Shown: in pieces, positions 44,195 through 53,404 of the stretch
How the letters are laid out: every line of letters begins with the position of its first letter
How positions within the stretch are numbered: the first letter of the stretch is position 1
NCBI GenBank assembly: GCA_023450835.1
Contig: JAEXGM010000250.1
Coordinates: forward strand, 1 to 62,824
Length of the DNA: 62,824 bases
Reading direction: 5' to 3'
From: Bacillota bacterium
GTDB lineage: Bacteria; Bacillota; Clostridia; Lachnospirales; Lachnospiraceae
Program-made: the position numbers and the translations under genes
Notes under the pieces: generated by a model
Databases searched by the model: none
What the model was told of the DNA's origin: nothing
What the model saw: the letters and a program-made list of their open reading frames with translations, nothing else

Positions 44195-45199
44195 GTGAAA
44201 AAAGCAACTATCAAAGACGTAGCAAAAGAAGCAGGAGTGTCTATTTCCACAGTGTCTAATGCTTTGAACAACTCTCCTCTTGTTAGCGAAGATACAAAAA
44301 ACAGAATTATTCAAATTGCAGAGAACATTAAATATGTTCCCAACATGAACGGAAAAATGCTAAAGGCCAGAAAGAGTATGACTGTGGGGGTTTTTTCTTC
44401 CAGTGTGAGCGGACATTATTTCTATATTCTGGTGGATTCCGTGTTCAAGGAATTAAGACGAAGAGGTTTTGGACTGAATATCGTTATAAATAAAGACAAG
44501 CGTGCTCTCTTAAGCAATGTCTTAAGTAAGAATTTTGACGGGATTATCATATTTGATAATGAGCGTGTGGGAGAGCATGAAGTAGAACTAATCGTACAGA
44601 ACCAGATAAAGACAGTTTTTTTGGATCGTGATATTAACGGAGCAGATGTTTCAAGCGTTTTATTCGATTCTTTTAAATCAGGCTATGACCTGACAAAGTA
44701 CCTGATTCATCTGGGGCATAAGCGTATTTATTTTATTGAGGGCGAAGAGAATACATATGATAACCTGGAACGAAAGAGAGGATACACCACAGCTCTGAAA
44801 GAAATTGGAACGGAGATAAAAGAAGAGTATTTTTTCAAGGGAATGTTTGAAGAAAGCTATGCTTACAACGATGTTATTTCAAGATTCCGCCTTGGGAATT
44901 TTCCGATTCCGGATGCCATTGTTGCTGCCAATGATTACAGTGCCATTGGCTGTATAAAGGCTTTCAGCAGATTAGGCTACAGGGTACCTGAGGACATCAG
45001 CGTTGTTGGATTTGATGACATTGAAGTTGCAAGATATTTTACACCTACCCTTACCACCGTGCGAAATCCTATTGCAAGACAGGGTATACGGGCGGTAGAG
45101 ATATTAATGGACATGATGAACAATGATCAGCCGGGAATCTCAGAACATTTGGCCGGAGAGATTATCTACAGAGATTCCGCCAAAGCAAAGGTGATTTGA
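44195..45199 (+). CDS. LacI-family transcriptional regulator
   Basis: 334 residues starting at GTG 44195. The N-terminal helix-turn-helix and hinge (ATIKDVAKEAGVSISTVSNALNNS, split by residues 4-27) are canonical, and a sugar-binding domain follows (VVGFDDIEVARYFTPTLTTV). It lies between the second importer operon and the AraC/binding protein/GH30 group. Palindromes at its own promoter and before the AraC gene suggest that it represses both itself and the downstream group. No GGAGG-like site is obvious; GAGTGGG is closest. Confidence 0.92.
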   Translation: MKKATIKDVAKEAGVSISTVSNALNNSPLVSEDTKNRIIQIAENIKYVPNMNGKMLKARKSMTVGVFSSSVSGHYFYILVDSVFKELRRRGFGLNIVINKDKRALLSNVLSKNFDGIIIFDNERVGEHEVELIVQNQIKTVFLDRDINGADVSSVLFDSFKSGYDLTKYLIHLGHKRIYFIEGEENTYDNLERKRGYTTALKEIGTEIKEEYFFKGMFEESYAYNDVISRFRLGNFPIPDAIVAANDYSAIGCIKAFSRLGYRVPEDISVVGFDDIEVARYFTPTLTTVRNPIARQGIRAVEILMDMMNNDQPGISEHLAGEIIYRDSAKAKVI

Positions 45200-45266
45200 A
45201 AGTAAAATCTATTAATTGGGAATGTGATATACCAGGTGTCAGAATACCGATTAAGTACGGAATTAA

Positions 45267-45280
45267 TAGAAACGTTTCTA
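45267..45280 (+). promoter_or_regulatory. LacI-type operator before the AraC sensor gene
   Basis: The perfect 14-bp palindrome TAGAAACGTTTCTA overlaps a TATAAA box (45278-45283). It has the classic LacI/CcpA operator form. Confidence 0.65.
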
Positions 45281-45353
45281 TAAAATAATTCATTGAATTA
45301 AAAATACTGCTGCCGCTGTTGTTTACACAAGCATCTATACCGCTTTTTATGAA

Positions 45354-45446
45354 GGGAGAATGGGATGAAGAATGTAAGACTGTATTTTCATCCTATGGAT
45401 TTAGGAGTATCAAATCAAAGATTTAATATTCACGAAAGGAGTTAGG
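45354..45446 (+). repeat. Type C structured leader, copy C2, with leader ORF
   Basis: After GGGAG, an ATG at 45365 opens a 26-codon ORF ending in TAG at 45443-45445, one nt before the AraC ATG at 45447. GATGAAGAAT pairs imperfectly with TATTTTCATC; ATCAAATC (45409-45416) pairs with GATTTAAT (45420-45427); then ATTCACGAAAGGAGTTAGG. The second half is nearly identical to the leader at 9634-9728. Confidence 0.7.
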
Positions 45447-47774
45447 ATGAAGAAATTATTTCATTTCAAAACACGAGATAAGATATTTTACTCTTACTTA
45501 TTTTCATATTTGGTAATAGGAATACTCCCTATTTTGATTTCCTTGTTTGTATATGTTAATTACGGCAGGGTTGTTCTGGATGACATCCATGCCTCCCAGT
45601 CATCTACGCTGTCCCAGTTAAAGAATGGATTCGATGACAATCTGGAGACAGTGGTCAAAGCAGGCAATATGCTGGCAGAGAATGATAAATTAAAAGAATT
45701 GATTACACTAAGAGGCTTTTCGGCCGGTAATTTACTGGAAGTCAGCAAGTTCAAGGATGAGATGAATACCATTAAGAGCAGCATTAATTTCTGCAGTGAG
45801 ATATTTGTTTATCTTTATCCCAGTGACAGTATTATTACAAATACAAAGCTGTATCCGTCTGAAATCAACTATATTTTTGCGAACAATTACCAGCTCACCA
45901 AGAGTGAGATGTTAGCTGCCATTGATGTACCGGAATATAACGGCTATAAGATTATAAAAGACAAAGAAGGAAACAGCAGCATTCTATTTCTGCAGAATGT
46001 CTACAGCTATAATTATAAAGATAAACTGGCTACTATAGTAACGGTAGTTCCCTGGAAGAACATTGCCGCAGGCATAGCTGCCATGAAAGAAGGAAAGATC
46101 TACTGGATTAACAAGAGTAATCAGATACTGGGCGACAGTAAGGCAAGCGTTTCAGAAGATGCCATATCCTATAATGATTACAGCAGCGAAAGTAAGCTGA
46201 TAGAAAAGCGTATCGGAAGTACAAAGTATGTCAATTCCTATGTTGCCTCTGATTATTTTGACTTTAAATATTGCATTACCATACCTAAAAGCCACTATAT
46301 GAAAGAAATGAATAACCTGATAGTTGGTATTGTACTTCAGATTATGGTTATGATAGGACTAGCCTTTATTCTAGCCTGGTATTATTCCATTAAGAATTAT
46401 AAACCTATATCCAGATTATTTGCAGCCCTTAAAAAGAATAAAAAAGCTGCAAGAGATATTAATTTTGACAATATCGAGAACTATATCGAGAATCTTTACC
46501 TGGAGAACCAGACGTTGAGCGATTCCTGCAATCAGGCAAAAGACGCATTGTTTAACCAGGTGGTTAACGGTTATATCAAGGGATGGAACAACGATGAATC
46601 CATTTTGGAAGAAACCATTGTATCCAATACGGGAGTAAGTCTTAAAAAGCCATATATCACAATGGCTGTAACCTATGGGGATATTATGGAATGCAACCTG
46701 TTTTCAGGCGTTAATGACTCGGAAAAAGAAAACACCTTTAAACTGTTAAAGTTCGTGGTAAAAAATATTTTTGAGGAAAATATCCTCTCTAAGTATGCCG
46801 GTTTCTTTAGTGATATTGACGGAATGCATCTTTGTGTCTTAAATGTCACCGATGATATTCTGACAAACGGTTCTCTTTCCTTTGATATCAGAAAATGCCT
46901 GACGATTTATAAAAAGCTGTTAAATCTCAAGGTCAATATTGGTGCAAGCAAGGTACATAAAGAATGTGAAGCTTTTTCAAAGGCCTATAACGAAGCGGCG
47001 CAGGTATTATCCTTCCAGTCATTCTGGGGGAAAGATTATGAAGCTTTTGCTTTTTATGAAGAAACCAATATGGAATATGATACTATATACAATTACGACA
47101 GCCAGCTGATGGAGAAGCAGAAGAAGCTTTACAATCTGATAGTATCCAAGGAGTATGAGCAGGCTACCGAATTTTTGAACCGGATATTAGATGAAATGTT
47201 TATCAAAGATATCCATTGCATGGATATCAACAAATGCAGAATGTTCGCACTCATAAATACGGTTTATAGCTGCCTTAGTGATATCGTTGGAAGAAGCGAC
47301 GGTGAATATTTTAAGAAGCTGAACCCCATGGAAAGAATGTTAAAGGCTAATTCTATTGAATCTGCCAGACATATTATGAACGATATCTTCAGGGAAATTA
47401 CAGACCATTTGAAGAAGTGCCTGACCAATGAGTATCCCAATTGGGTACAGGAGATTATAGATTTTGTAGATGATAATTATTCGGACCCTAATCTGAATGT
47501 ATCCATTCTGGCAGATAAGCTGAATATGAATTTATCCTACGTGGGACGAACCTTTAAGAGCTATACCGGTTATGGTATTACCGACATGATTCATATCAGG
47601 CGGCTTGAAGAATGTAAGAGAAGGCTCCTGCTTGGTGAAAGTGTGAGAGAGGCGGCGGAATCTATCGGTTATCTGGATTCCAAATCCCTGATTCGTATTT
47701 TCAAAAAATATGAGGGAATTACACCGGGCCAGTATAAAAGCAATTTTGAGAAGCAAATTGTGGAATTGGCTTAA
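45447..47774 (+). CDS. Membrane-anchored AraC-family sensor-regulator
   Basis: 775 residues. Transmembrane helices near residues 13-35 and 290-312 bracket an extracellular sensor domain. The cytoplasmic part ends in an AraC DNA-binding domain (LNVSILADKLNMNLSYVGRTFK, then SVREAAESIGYLDSKSLIRIFKKYEGITPGQY, split by residues). It has the same architecture as the regulator at 5000 but is clearly divergent in sequence. AAAGGAG, carried by the type C leader, precedes the ATG. It probably activates the downstream binding lipoprotein and GH30, or the importer at 38025. Confidence 0.9.
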   Translation: MKKLFHFKTRDKIFYSYLFSYLVIGILPILISLFVYVNYGRVVLDDIHASQSSTLSQLKNGFDDNLETVVKAGNMLAENDKLKELITLRGFSAGNLLEVSKFKDEMNTIKSSINFCSEIFVYLYPSDSIITNTKLYPSEINYIFANNYQLTKSEMLAAIDVPEYNGYKIIKDKEGNSSILFLQNVYSYNYKDKLATIVTVVPWKNIAAGIAAMKEGKIYWINKSNQILGDSKASVSEDAISYNDYSSESKLIEKRIGSTKYVNSYVASDYFDFKYCITIPKSHYMKEMNNLIVGIVLQIMVMIGLAFILAWYYSIKNYKPISRLFAALKKNKKAARDINFDNIENYIENLYLENQTLSDSCNQAKDALFNQVVNGYIKGWNNDESILEETIVSNTGVSLKKPYITMAVTYGDIMECNLFSGVNDSEKENTFKLLKFVVKNIFEENILSKYAGFFSDIDGMHLCVLNVTDDILTNGSLSFDIRKCLTIYKKLLNLKVNIGASKVHKECEAFSKAYNEAAQVLSFQSFWGKDYEAFAFYEETNMEYDTIYNYDSQLMEKQKKLYNLIVSKEYEQATEFLNRILDEMFIKDIHCMDINKCRMFALINTVYSCLSDIVGRSDGEYFKKLNPMERMLKANSIESARHIMNDIFREITDHLKKCLTNEYPNWVQEIIDFVDDNYSDPNLNVSILADKLNMNLSYVGRTFKSYTGYGITDMIHIRRLEECKRRLLLGESVREAAESIGYLDSKSLIRIFKKYEGITPGQYKSNFEKQIVELA

Positions 47775-47915
47775 TAGTATAATTTTCAAAACGAATATCA
47801 AATGTTGCCCCTTTCTTATCAGGGGAGAAATTATCTATAATAATACATGTTAGGGAAGCTGGTGTGCGGAACAATTCAGCGAAAGCTGAACGGGTCAGTG
47901 CACTTGGAGGGAACC

Positions 47916-49520
47916 ATGAAAGAAGTGAAGAGGGTCATCAGTATATTGTTAATCCTGATGTTAACCGCATCCGTACTTTATGGCTGTGCTGCAAAGAAAG
48001 AGACGGGAGGCAGGGAAGGAACCGGTAAAGAAAGTGATACCGGCAGCAGTGCTATGATGCCCCTTACGGATGAACCGATTACGTTAACAGTATTTGCGGG
48101 ACTTGACAGCAATCTTAAGGGAATTATTAATGATTATAACAATAATATGTTCTTTCAGGAGCTGGAGAAACGGACCGGAGTTCATCTGGAATTCGTAATT
48201 CCTGAAATCGGAGAGGAAAGCGATGCTTACTATTCCATGATTGCCTCGGATAATTTTACCGACATCATTTCTCATTATAATTATGCTTATCCGGAAGGGC
48301 TGGATGCTGCCGTAGATGACGGCTGTTATCTGGACCTGACACCCTATCTGGACACTTATCTGAAAGATTACAATACTTTACGGAACAGGGATTCCTATAC
48401 TTTAAAAAGTACTACTACCGGTTCCGGAAGAGTTGTTGCCTGTTATGGGCTCTATACAGAGAAACAGGGACCCTGGATGGGCTTGCAGGTAAGAAAGGAC
48501 TGGCTGGATGAGCTGGGTCTTAGTGAGCCTGTAACCTATGATGACTGGGAGAAGATGCTGACTTTGTTTATGACCAAAAAGGGAGCTTATGCTCCTGTAA
48601 GCATAGGTAAGAACGGATATCTGGAGTATTCCCATGCGTTAAGTGCGGGATTTGGCGTCTATGAAGATTTTATGCAGGTGGATGGAAAAGTGGTTTACGG
48701 CCCTGCCGAGGAAGGCTGGAAGGATTATCTGACCTTATTGAACAGTTGGTATAAAAAAGGATTAATCGACCACGATTTCATGATAAACGGCGAATGGCAG
48801 GTGGATAAATCCATGGTAGAGAATGGGCAGACAGGTGCCTGGAATGCCATGTACATTATGATGTCCCAGTATGAACAGGCAGTTCCCGGCATGGATGTGA
48901 TACCGGTTGCTTCTCCTGTAGTGAAAGCAGGCGATAAGCTGCACATACGAAGAGAAGACTGCAGTATCGGAAATCCTGTCACCATCTCTGCAAAGTGCAA
49001 GTATCCGGAGATTGCAATGAAATTATTAGATTATCTTTATACACAGGAAGGTTCGCTTCTGGCTAATTACGGTACCCAAAATGATACCTTTACCTATGAT
49101 TCCGACGGAAAGCCCCAGGTTACGGATAAGATTGCAAAGAATCCAAAGTACAGTATGGGGCAGGCCCAAGCCATGTATCTGCTGCCGCCTAACAGGCTGG
49201 GAGGCTTATATGACTGGACAAGAGAGCTCAGTGCCGTACCAAAGCAGGATCTGGAAGCTTATGATGTCTGGAGCAAGGGCGATGATTCTTATATATTGCC
49301 CGGCAGCCTTACGTATACTGGCGAGGAATCAAAAGAGCGCAGCAAGATAGTAACAGATATTACAAAGTACATGAACAGTATGAATGTAAACTTTATTATC
49401 GGTGCCTCGAATATAAATACTGAATGGGACAGTTATATCAGCGAGTTAAAAAAGATGAATTTAGACCGAGCAGTAGAAATAACACAGCAGGCTCTGGACC
49501 GCTTTAATAGTGAGCCTTAG
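47916..49520 (+). CDS. Orphan solute-binding lipoprotein
   Basis: 534 residues. The lipobox LYGC gives Cys24; the mature region is a large family 1 binding fold (ITLTVFAGLDSNLKG, FFQELEKRTGVHLEF, GLQVRKDWLDELGLSEPVTY). ATG at 47916 follows GGAGGGAACC; the upstream frame to 47847 has no support. It has no adjacent permeases, so it may serve the importer at 38025/39543 or act as the ligand sensor for the AraC protein. The GH30 gene follows 29 nt after its stop. Confidence 0.87.
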   Translation: MKEVKRVISILLILMLTASVLYGCAAKKETGGREGTGKESDTGSSAMMPLTDEPITLTVFAGLDSNLKGIINDYNNNMFFQELEKRTGVHLEFVIPEIGEESDAYYSMIASDNFTDIISHYNYAYPEGLDAAVDDGCYLDLTPYLDTYLKDYNTLRNRDSYTLKSTTTGSGRVVACYGLYTEKQGPWMGLQVRKDWLDELGLSEPVTYDDWEKMLTLFMTKKGAYAPVSIGKNGYLEYSHALSAGFGVYEDFMQVDGKVVYGPAEEGWKDYLTLLNSWYKKGLIDHDFMINGEWQVDKSMVENGQTGAWNAMYIMMSQYEQAVPGMDVIPVASPVVKAGDKLHIRREDCSIGNPVTISAKCKYPEIAMKLLDYLYTQEGSLLANYGTQNDTFTYDSDGKPQVTDKIAKNPKYSMGQAQAMYLLPPNRLGGLYDWTRELSAVPKQDLEAYDVWSKGDDSYILPGSLTYTGEESKERSKIVTDITKYMNSMNVNFIIGASNINTEWDSYISELKKMNLDRAVEITQQALDRFNSEP

Positions 49521-49549
49521 GAGTGAGAGACTTAGAAAGGGGATTTGAC

Positions 49550-50872
49550 ATGAAAATATTTACAACCAATGCCGAAGTCAGGTTTGAAGAAAAAGAGGGA
49601 GAATTCATCTATTCACCTTCCAAAGAATTCAAACTGCTAAAGGTATATCCAAAGGAAAAGAGACAGGAAATCTTAGGGTTTGGAGGGGCTTTTACGGAAG
49701 CCTCCGCATATACCTGGAGTAAAATGAGCGAAGAGCATAAAGCCGAACTTCTCGAACTGTATTTTGGCGAGAAGGGAAATCAATATAATTTTTGCAGAAC
49801 CCACATCCAAAGCTGCGATTTTTCCTTGGGAAACCGTTCTTATGTGGAGGAAAATGACACAGAACTTGCAACCTTTACAATTGAAAGAGATTTTGAGTAT
49901 CAGATACCTTTTATCAAGGAAGCTTTAAAATTAAATAAAGATATTGAATTCCTGGCTTCTCCCTGGAGTCCGCCGCCCTTTATGAAGACAAACAATGAAA
50001 TGAACCATGGCGGTAAGTTAAAAGAGGAATACTACGATGCCTGGGCCGGAATCTTTGTAAAATACATACAGGCCTATGCAAAAGAAGGTATTGTCATTAA
50101 ACGTGTAACCATACAGAATGAACCCAATGCTGTTCAGACCTGGGATTCCTGTCTGTTTAACGGAGAGGATGAAAGAAAGTTCGCCTGTGACCATTTAAGG
50201 AAAAAGCTTGATGAGGCAGGGCTTGACGATGTTAAGATCAATTGCTGGGATCACAACAAGGATCTGATTGTTGAACGCTGTGAAGAGACTTTCTCTGATG
50301 AGAGGGCATTAAAGGATATATCCGGTATTGCATTCCATTGGTATACCGGCGACCACTTTGAAGCACTTCAGTGCATCCGGGATAAATATCCGGAGAAAGA
50401 GCTCATCTTTACGGAAGGCTGTGTGGAATATTCCAGATTTGCCACAGCCGGACAGTCTCAGAATGCTGAAATGTATGCCCATGATATCATAGGGAACTTA
50501 AATGCCGGAATGAACGGATATATAGACTGGAACCTGATTCTCGATGAAAACGGCGGACCGAATCATGTAGGTAATTTCTGTGATGCACCTGTTATGTGTG
50601 ATACAACAAAAGATACTGTTGATGTAAAGCTTTCCTTTTACTACATAGGGCATTTCAGCAGATTTGTAAAACCCGGTGCCAGGAGAATCCTGGTCTCCAG
50701 ATATACTGACAAATTAGATTGCTGCGGCTTCTTAAATCCGGACGGAGAAATTGTTGTCGTAGTATTAAATAAGACAGACGAAGCACAGAATTTTGAAATT
50801 ATGGTGGAAGGAAAGACCTGTGCCATTGAAACCTGTGCACATTCCATCGTAACAGCTTGCTGGAAAGATTGA
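49550..50872 (+). CDS. GH30 glycosidase (glucosylceramidase-like), cytoplasmic
   Basis: 440 residues with no signal peptide. GFGGAFTEASAYTWSKM, SPWSPPPFMKTN, VTIQNEPNAVQTWDSC (acid/base E191) and LIFTEGCVEYSRF (nucleophile E289) are diagnostic of retaining GH30 enzymes, followed by the usual C-terminal beta domain. Activities in this group include beta-glucosidase, beta-1,6-glucanase and beta-xylosidase; the subfamily cannot be fixed by eye. AGGGG lies 7 nt before the ATG at 49550. It probably hydrolyses oligosaccharides imported by the neighbouring system. Confidence 0.92.
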   Translation: MKIFTTNAEVRFEEKEGEFIYSPSKEFKLLKVYPKEKRQEILGFGGAFTEASAYTWSKMSEEHKAELLELYFGEKGNQYNFCRTHIQSCDFSLGNRSYVEENDTELATFTIERDFEYQIPFIKEALKLNKDIEFLASPWSPPPFMKTNNEMNHGGKLKEEYYDAWAGIFVKYIQAYAKEGIVIKRVTIQNEPNAVQTWDSCLFNGEDERKFACDHLRKKLDEAGLDDVKINCWDHNKDLIVERCEETFSDERALKDISGIAFHWYTGDHFEALQCIRDKYPEKELIFTEGCVEYSRFATAGQSQNAEMYAHDIIGNLNAGMNGYIDWNLILDENGGPNHVGNFCDAPVMCDTTKDTVDVKLSFYYIGHFSRFVKPGARRILVSRYTDKLDCCGFLNPDGEIVVVVLNKTDEAQNFEIMVEGKTCAIETCAHSIVTACWKD

Positions 50873-50907
50873 TAAATACTTATTATTGTAACCTGCCATA
50901 AAATCCA

Positions 50908-50966
50908 AAAAAGGGCTGCCGCAAATCATATCCACAGAGATATATTTTGCGGCAGTCCCTTTGTTT
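50908..50966. terminator. Bidirectional terminator between GH30 and GH31
   Basis: AAAGGGCTGCCGCAAA pairs with TTTGCGGCAGTCCCTTT (one bulge) around a 20-nt loop. The A-run on the left and T-rich right side suit both converging genes. Confidence 0.75.
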
Positions 50967-51082
50967 CACTAACAATCATACCAGCACAGTACTTCCTGTG
51001 CTGGTCCTTTCCAATTCGCTGCAAATTTGAATGGATTTCCCAGGCACTTGTAATAAAATATGCACTTCAATAATTCGCACTA
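50967..51082 (-). repeat. Type A structured repeat, copy R5 (degenerate)
   Basis: On the minus strand it reads TAGTGCGAATTATTGAAG, then ACAAGTGCCTGGGAAATCC, then AATTGGAAAGGA, then a variable hairpin (CCAGCACAG with CTGTGCTGG) and ATGATTGTTAGTG. The order of landmarks matches other type A copies, although the first stem has decayed. It lies 3' of GH31, so not all copies are gene leaders. Confidence 0.6.
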
Positions 51083-51122
51083 CGCATGTAGAAATCCGTA
51101 TGATACTGGATTGTATGCTGGC

Positions 51123-53192
51123 TTAAATTCCTGTGGTGATGTTTTCAACCAATACAGGAGAGCTAAAATATTCCAATGCTTTAGTTCCTTCTTTTGCAAA
51201 GACGGGAATCATCTCAAGGGGAGCATGGGCAGTAACCGTCTGTCCGCCTTCATAGCATTTGCCGGTTTCAACTTCAATCCAGCTGCCGCCGGCAGGAAGA
51301 TATACTTCTCTTGTTACGGTTCCGGCTTCCATAACCGGAGCCACCAGGAGGTCATGCCCGAAGAGGTAGCAGTCCGATGTGAGCCAGGCATTTTTATCCG
51401 CAGGGAAATCATAAAATAAAGGCTTGATAACCGGAGTTCCTTTTTCATGAGCTTCTTCCATGGCTTCTGTAATATAGGGTTTTAAACGTTCACGAAGCAG
51501 GATATATTTGGTCATAACTCCTTCTACCTGTGGGGTATAGCTCCAGACTTCATTGGGCGCGCCGGTACTGCACATACCGCCGCCCTTACTGCCGAGGGGG
51601 TTCTGGTTATGGGGGTCTCTGTCTCCGTGAAGTCTCATAACAGGGCAGAAAGCTCCAAACTGGAACCAGCGGATTAAGAGTTCATGAAACTTAGGGTCAT
51701 TGATATTTCCGCCGTGAAAGCCTCCGATATCCGCCGTCCACCAGGTAATGCCTGCAAGGCCCATATTAAGTCCTGCCGTCATCTGATTTCGTAACTGCGT
51801 GAAAGTGGAAGGGACATCTCCGGACCAGGCGAGAGCGCCATAGCGCTGGGAACCGGCCCAGGCACAACGGATTAAGTTGATAGGATTCTCAATGCCTTCC
51901 TCCTTCATGCCGTCATAAAAGGCTTTGGCATACATGGCAGGATAGATATTGGCGCATTCCAGTGCGCTGCCCTCATAATAGCGGTAGATATCAAAATCTG
52001 CGGCGGTATATTCCGGCTCTGCTTCATCCAGCCAGAACAGGGTAACGCCTTTATCCAGATAGTTTTCCTTGCATTTATTCCATAGGAAGGTCCTTGCCTC
52101 GGGATTTGTGGCATCAAAGAAGGTTTCTGTGCCAAAGCATTCCATGGTTGCCTGTAAGCCTCTGGTGGAACGGACTAGAAGGTCCTTTTCGACCATTTCT
52201 CTATAATTGACGGAATCTCTGTCTACGGTAGGCCATACGGATACCATGAGTTTCATTCCCATCTCATCCAATTCTTTTGCCATACCTTCGGGGTCCGGCC
52301 AATATTCCCTGTCAAAAGTCCAATCTCCCTGATTAGGCCAATGAAAGAAGTCTATAACAAGGACTTTTACCGGAAGTTTTCTTCTGTAATATTCTCTTGC
52401 GACCCTTAGCAGTTCTTCCTGGGTCTGATAACGAAGTTTGCATTGCCAAAAGCCCATGGCATAGTCCGGCATCATAGGTACGGTGCCGGTAACTCTGGCG
52501 TAAGACTCTTCAATTTCAGAAGGAGTATCGCCTGCTGTAATCCAGTAATCTACTTCCTTAGAAGAATAGGCTTCCCATTCCGTAATATTCTTGCTGAAGT
52601 TCACTTTGCCTATTGCGGGGTTATTCCATAAAAAACCATAACCAAGACTGGAGACGGCAAAAGGAACACTGGCCTGAGTATTTCTTTGGGCAAGTTCCAG
52701 ACTGCAACCTTTTAAGTCCAGGTAGGGATGCTGATATTGCCCCATTCCAAAGATATGTTCCCTGTCGTTCGCCTCGAATCTGACCGTGATATGGTAATTG
52801 TCCGAAGCAGTTCCTTTATATTCGCGCCCGATAGCACGGACCATGACAATCTGGTCTAAGTCTTCCCAGTCCTCTGTGCCATAGTCCCAGCTTCTGTAGT
52901 ACTCTTTTAACAGGAGTTCTTCTTTTTGGTTATAGAAAGAAAGCTTGCCATAGGCATTCAGCCTTGCACATATTTTACCATTGGTAATAGAAGCTCCTTT
53001 ATCTGTTATATGAATGTTATCTTTTTTGACAGCAAAGCCCGGCGTATTAAAAAGAGCCCAGTCTTTCTCTGTAAAGCTGTTTCCTTCGGTTCCTCTTACT
53101 CGTAAGGAATTTTCTCCCCACGGGGTAATCATTACGGTTTCATGGCGGCGTTTAAACACCAGAGAGCCGTTTACAATACTAAAATAACTCAT
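51123..53192 (-). CDS. GH31 alpha-glycosidase (alpha-xylosidase-like)
   Basis: 689 residues, cytoplasmic. GH31 signatures are present: FGMGQYQHPYLDLKG in the N-terminal beta domain, LFWLDEAEPEYT with predicted nucleophile D389, RCAWAGSQRYGALAWSGDVPS with acid/base D459, and RLHGDRDP. The overall form is close to YicI-type alpha-xylosidases, but alpha-glucosidase or other specificities remain possible. ATG at 53192 has GGAGG 7 nt upstream; the frame extends to 53342 without homology. It is divergent from the AraC gene at 53405. Confidence 0.9.
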   Translation of the reverse strand: MSYFSIVNGSLVFKRRHETVMITPWGENSLRVRGTEGNSFTEKDWALFNTPGFAVKKDNIHITDKGASITNGKICARLNAYGKLSFYNQKEELLLKEYYRSWDYGTEDWEDLDQIVMVRAIGREYKGTASDNYHITVRFEANDREHIFGMGQYQHPYLDLKGCSLELAQRNTQASVPFAVSSLGYGFLWNNPAIGKVNFSKNITEWEAYSSKEVDYWITAGDTPSEIEESYARVTGTVPMMPDYAMGFWQCKLRYQTQEELLRVAREYYRRKLPVKVLVIDFFHWPNQGDWTFDREYWPDPEGMAKELDEMGMKLMVSVWPTVDRDSVNYREMVEKDLLVRSTRGLQATMECFGTETFFDATNPEARTFLWNKCKENYLDKGVTLFWLDEAEPEYTAADFDIYRYYEGSALECANIYPAMYAKAFYDGMKEEGIENPINLIRCAWAGSQRYGALAWSGDVPSTFTQLRNQMTAGLNMGLAGITWWTADIGGFHGGNINDPKFHELLIRWFQFGAFCPVMRLHGDRDPHNQNPLGSKGGGMCSTGAPNEVWSYTPQVEGVMTKYILLRERLKPYITEAMEEAHEKGTPVIKPLFYDFPADKNAWLTSDCYLFGHDLLVAPVMEAGTVTREVYLPAGGSWIEVETGKCYEGGQTVTAHAPLEMIPVFAKEGTKALEYFSSPVLVENITTGI

Positions 53193-53404
53193 GGATTCCT
53201 CCGTTCTTTTACTCATAACCGCAGCAGCAGGGCACGAATTATCGCCGGCTGACAGGTGCCTGATACTGACATGAAATAGCTTACTTACTAACAGCTGTAT
53301 GAGCTTATTATAAAATATTATTGGAATTTTCTGAATAAACAATTATAATATTATTTATACAAAATGAAACAAAAATGATAACTGATTATGGGGGAAGGAG
53401 TCTT

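Noticed and set aside
51060..51419. Plus-strand frame of 119 codons at the end of GH31
   Set aside because: It is a shadow of the GH31 C-terminus and the R5 repeat.
53193..53342. N-terminal extension of GH31
   Set aside because: Similarity begins at 53192, where GGAGG is correctly spaced; the upstream part is AT-rich intergenic DNA.
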